A stretch of DNA of 64,000 nt from NCBI GenBank assembly GCA_963727075.1, contig CAVSET010000006.1, positions 1,798,001 through 1,862,000 on the forward strand. The letters run 5' to 3'. This document shows, piece after piece, positions 62,614 through 64,000 of the stretch; the stretch's first letter is position 1, and every line of letters starts with the position of its first letter. Source of the DNA: Bog-756 sp963727075. Its GTDB lineage: Bacteria > Actinomycetota > Acidimicrobiia > Acidimicrobiales > RAAP-2. The translations under genes and the position numbers were made by a program. The notes under the pieces are model-generated. The model was given only the letters and a program-made list of their open reading frames with translations. It was not told the origin of the DNA and searched no databases.

Positions 62614-64000
62614 TCAATCGGTACAGGTGGCGCCCGGTGCCGGTGTCACTCCGGACACCAGGTAGGTCTGATAGGCGGCCCTCACGCACGGGCTGTAGAA
62701 GTAGGCCACGTGGCTCCGCCCCTGCCAGGTGAGGAGGGCTCCCCCGGTCAGCTCGCCGGCCAGGCCGACGGCCCATTTGTATGGGGTCACCGGGTCGTCG
62801 GTGGTGCCGACCACCAGAATGGGTGGCGCTCCGGGATCGGAAGCGGGTGCGGGTGTCCGGGTGGGCAATACCGGCCAGGTGGCACAACCGAGCAGTCCCC
62901 AGGTGAGGAGCGGACCGAAGACCGGGGCTGACGCACCGGCCTGAGCGGCCAGGGCGGGATAGCTCGAGGGATCCCGATCCGTCGGATGGTCGAGACAGTC
63001 GATGGCCTGCTCGGCCACGGCCCCGTTGGTCGAGCCGCCGGCGTCGTAGCGCCCGGACATGGCGCTGGCCGCCGAACCGCTCCCCCCCGCCGCCTGGGCC
63101 AGCGCGCCGGCGAGCGACGACCACGACGACTGCGACTCGAGACCGGCCAGGAGGGTGTCATAGAGCGCGCCGGGTCCCGCCACACCCGCACCGGTCGACG
63201 GCAACGGCGAAGCGGCGGCACGTTGGATCAACGCCAGCACAGCGGCGGTGGGATCCCCCACCGGCCGCCAGGCACACCCGGCGTTGCCGGCGCACCAGGC
63301 GAAGAAGGCCTGCAGCTCGGCTTCGAGGCTGTTCGACTGGTCCTTCACGTACTGCACGGTGGAGAGCGCCGGGTCGATGGCCGCGTCGAGCACCATCGCC
63401 CGTACGTGGGTCGGGAAGAGCTCGGCATAGGTGGCGCCCAGGAGTGTCCCGTACGAGTGCCCGACGTAAGTCAGCCCGGCATCGCCGACCGCCTGTCGGA
63501 TGCGGTCGAGGTCGCGGGCCGTGTCGACCGTGCCGACATAGGGGAGGATGTTGCCGCTCGCCTGCTGGCAGGCACTGGCGAACTGGCGGTCGTCCTGGAG
63601 CAGTGCCTGTTGCTGGGACGGCGTGCTGGGAACGGGATCGGCGACCGGTCCGGACGGTGAGCCCGACCCAACCGAGCACGTCACCGGGCTGCTCCGTTCG
63701 ACCCCCCGGGGATCGAACGAGACGATGTCGAAGCGGTCGAGGAGCCCGGGAGTGAGCACGGAGAGCTCGTTCGGGAGATCGTCGATCCCCGAGCCGCCTG
63801 GGCCGCCCGGGTTGATGACCAGGGTACCGATGCGCTCCGAAGGAACCTCGGCGGGATGGCGGGCCACGGCGATCTGCAGGGTGGCACCCGCCGGGTTCGC
63901 GTAGTCGAGTGGGGCGGTCACCGAACCGCACTGCAGGCCGCCGCAGGGTGCCCACTGGACGGGAGTGACCGGCAACGGGGGCTGGGTGGTGGTGCTCGGA
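62614..64000 (-). CDS. Secreted alpha/beta hydrolase, TAP-like (tripeptidyl aminopeptidase family), 5' end outside window
   Basis: At least 461 residues are visible and the frame stays open to the window edge, so the start and any signal peptide lie beyond it. The Thr/Pro-rich STTTQPPLP linker before the domain suggests export. Hydrolase marks are LVINPGGPGGSG (oxyanion loop), YVGHSYGTLLGATYAELFP (nucleophile Ser), ILVVGTTDDPVTPYKWA (Asp region) and SHVAYFYSPCVR (His), with the PF08386-type TAP C-terminal domain. Cysteine pairs fit an extracellular protein. Such enzymes release N-terminal peptides or act on esters; substrate unknown. Confidence 0.88.
   Translation of the reverse strand, partial: PSTTTQPPLPVTPVQWAPCGGLQCGSVTAPLDYANPAGATLQIAVARHPAEVPSERIGTLVINPGGPGGSGIDDLPNELSVLTPGLLDRFDIVSFDPRGVERSSPVTCSVGSGSPSGPVADPVPSTPSQQQALLQDDRQFASACQQASGNILPYVGTVDTARDLDRIRQAVGDAGLTYVGHSYGTLLGATYAELFPTHVRAMVLDAAIDPALSTVQYVKDQSNSLEAELQAFFAWCAGNAGCAWRPVGDPTAAVLALIQRAAASPLPSTGAGVAGPGALYDTLLAGLESQSSWSSLAGALAQAAGGSGSAASAMSGRYDAGGSTNGAVAEQAIDCLDHPTDRDPSSYPALAAQAGASAPVFGPLLTWGLLGCATWPVLPTRTPAPASDPGAPPILVVGTTDDPVTPYKWAVGLAGELTGGALLTWQGRSHVAYFYSPCVRAAYQTYLVSGVTPAPGATCTD

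Overview
The window is strongly GC-rich bacterial chromosome with dense, GTG-rich coding and many ATGA or GTGA gene overlaps. Gene content points to an actinobacterium, most likely a member of the class Acidimicrobiia. The evidence is an rpiB-glyA-wecA-atp locus, a secreted GYWLV-repeat protein of the kind common in that class, a coenzyme-F420-type FrhB homologue, CYP124/125/142-like P450 sequence, and mycobacterial-style CysQ, class II FBPase and Asp-type MurA. This placement is inference from family resemblance. No rRNA, CRISPR array, prophage or insertion sequence was seen. One tRNA gene (Arg, anticodon CCT) is present.

Layout. 0-11 kb: DMT-type transporters (two overlapping and one separate paralogue), tRNA-Arg, an OYE-like flavoenzyme overlapping cysQ, an ArsR-SRPBCC pair, a thioesterase, a D-aminoacylase-like amidohydrolase, AqpZ and a YgjP-type metallopeptidase. 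11-21 kb: an MFS transporter, then a fatty-acid or steroid-side-chain-type catabolic block (two acyl-CoA dehydrogenases, two MaoC-fold proteins, a CaiB/AMACR protein). This block is divergent from an HMG-CoA-synthase-like/DUF35 fusion and a thiolase, and is followed by a CADD-like diiron oxidase. 21-30 kb: membrane proteins, a DrrAB-type exporter with a divergent TetR regulator and a nested operator, a stand-alone ABC ATPase, YchF, EthD and CMD proteins. 30-35 kb: a sulfur assimilation locus, cysH-sir-frhB on the minus strand with a divergent siroheme synthase. 35-43 kb: P450, GalT, TreS, MeaB, MurA and GlpX. 43-55 kb: complete F1Fo ATP synthase operon preceded by rpiB-glyA-wecA. 55-57 kb: arsenic block (AqpS-like channel, ArsI-like lyase, divergent ArsR). 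57-64 kb: a flippase-like protein, an EstB-like esterase, GreA, LeuCD, a gene-poor stretch and a truncated secreted alpha/beta hydrolase.

Working together. cysH, sir and frhB look like one transcription unit; FrhB could hand electrons from F420H2 to the sulfite reductase, and the siroheme gene would supply its cofactor. The 12.9-20.4 kb block resembles the mycobacterial igr operon (ACAD pair, MaoC pair, Ltp2-like thiolase) but carries DUF35 fused to a KAS-fold subunit that seems to lack the HMG-CoA synthase cysteine.

Quality caution. At least twelve genes need a single-base correction to read through, including normally essential ones (atpH, glyA, murA). This pattern favours sequencing or assembly indels over true gene decay. 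Those genes are given as one feature each, with the break position stated.
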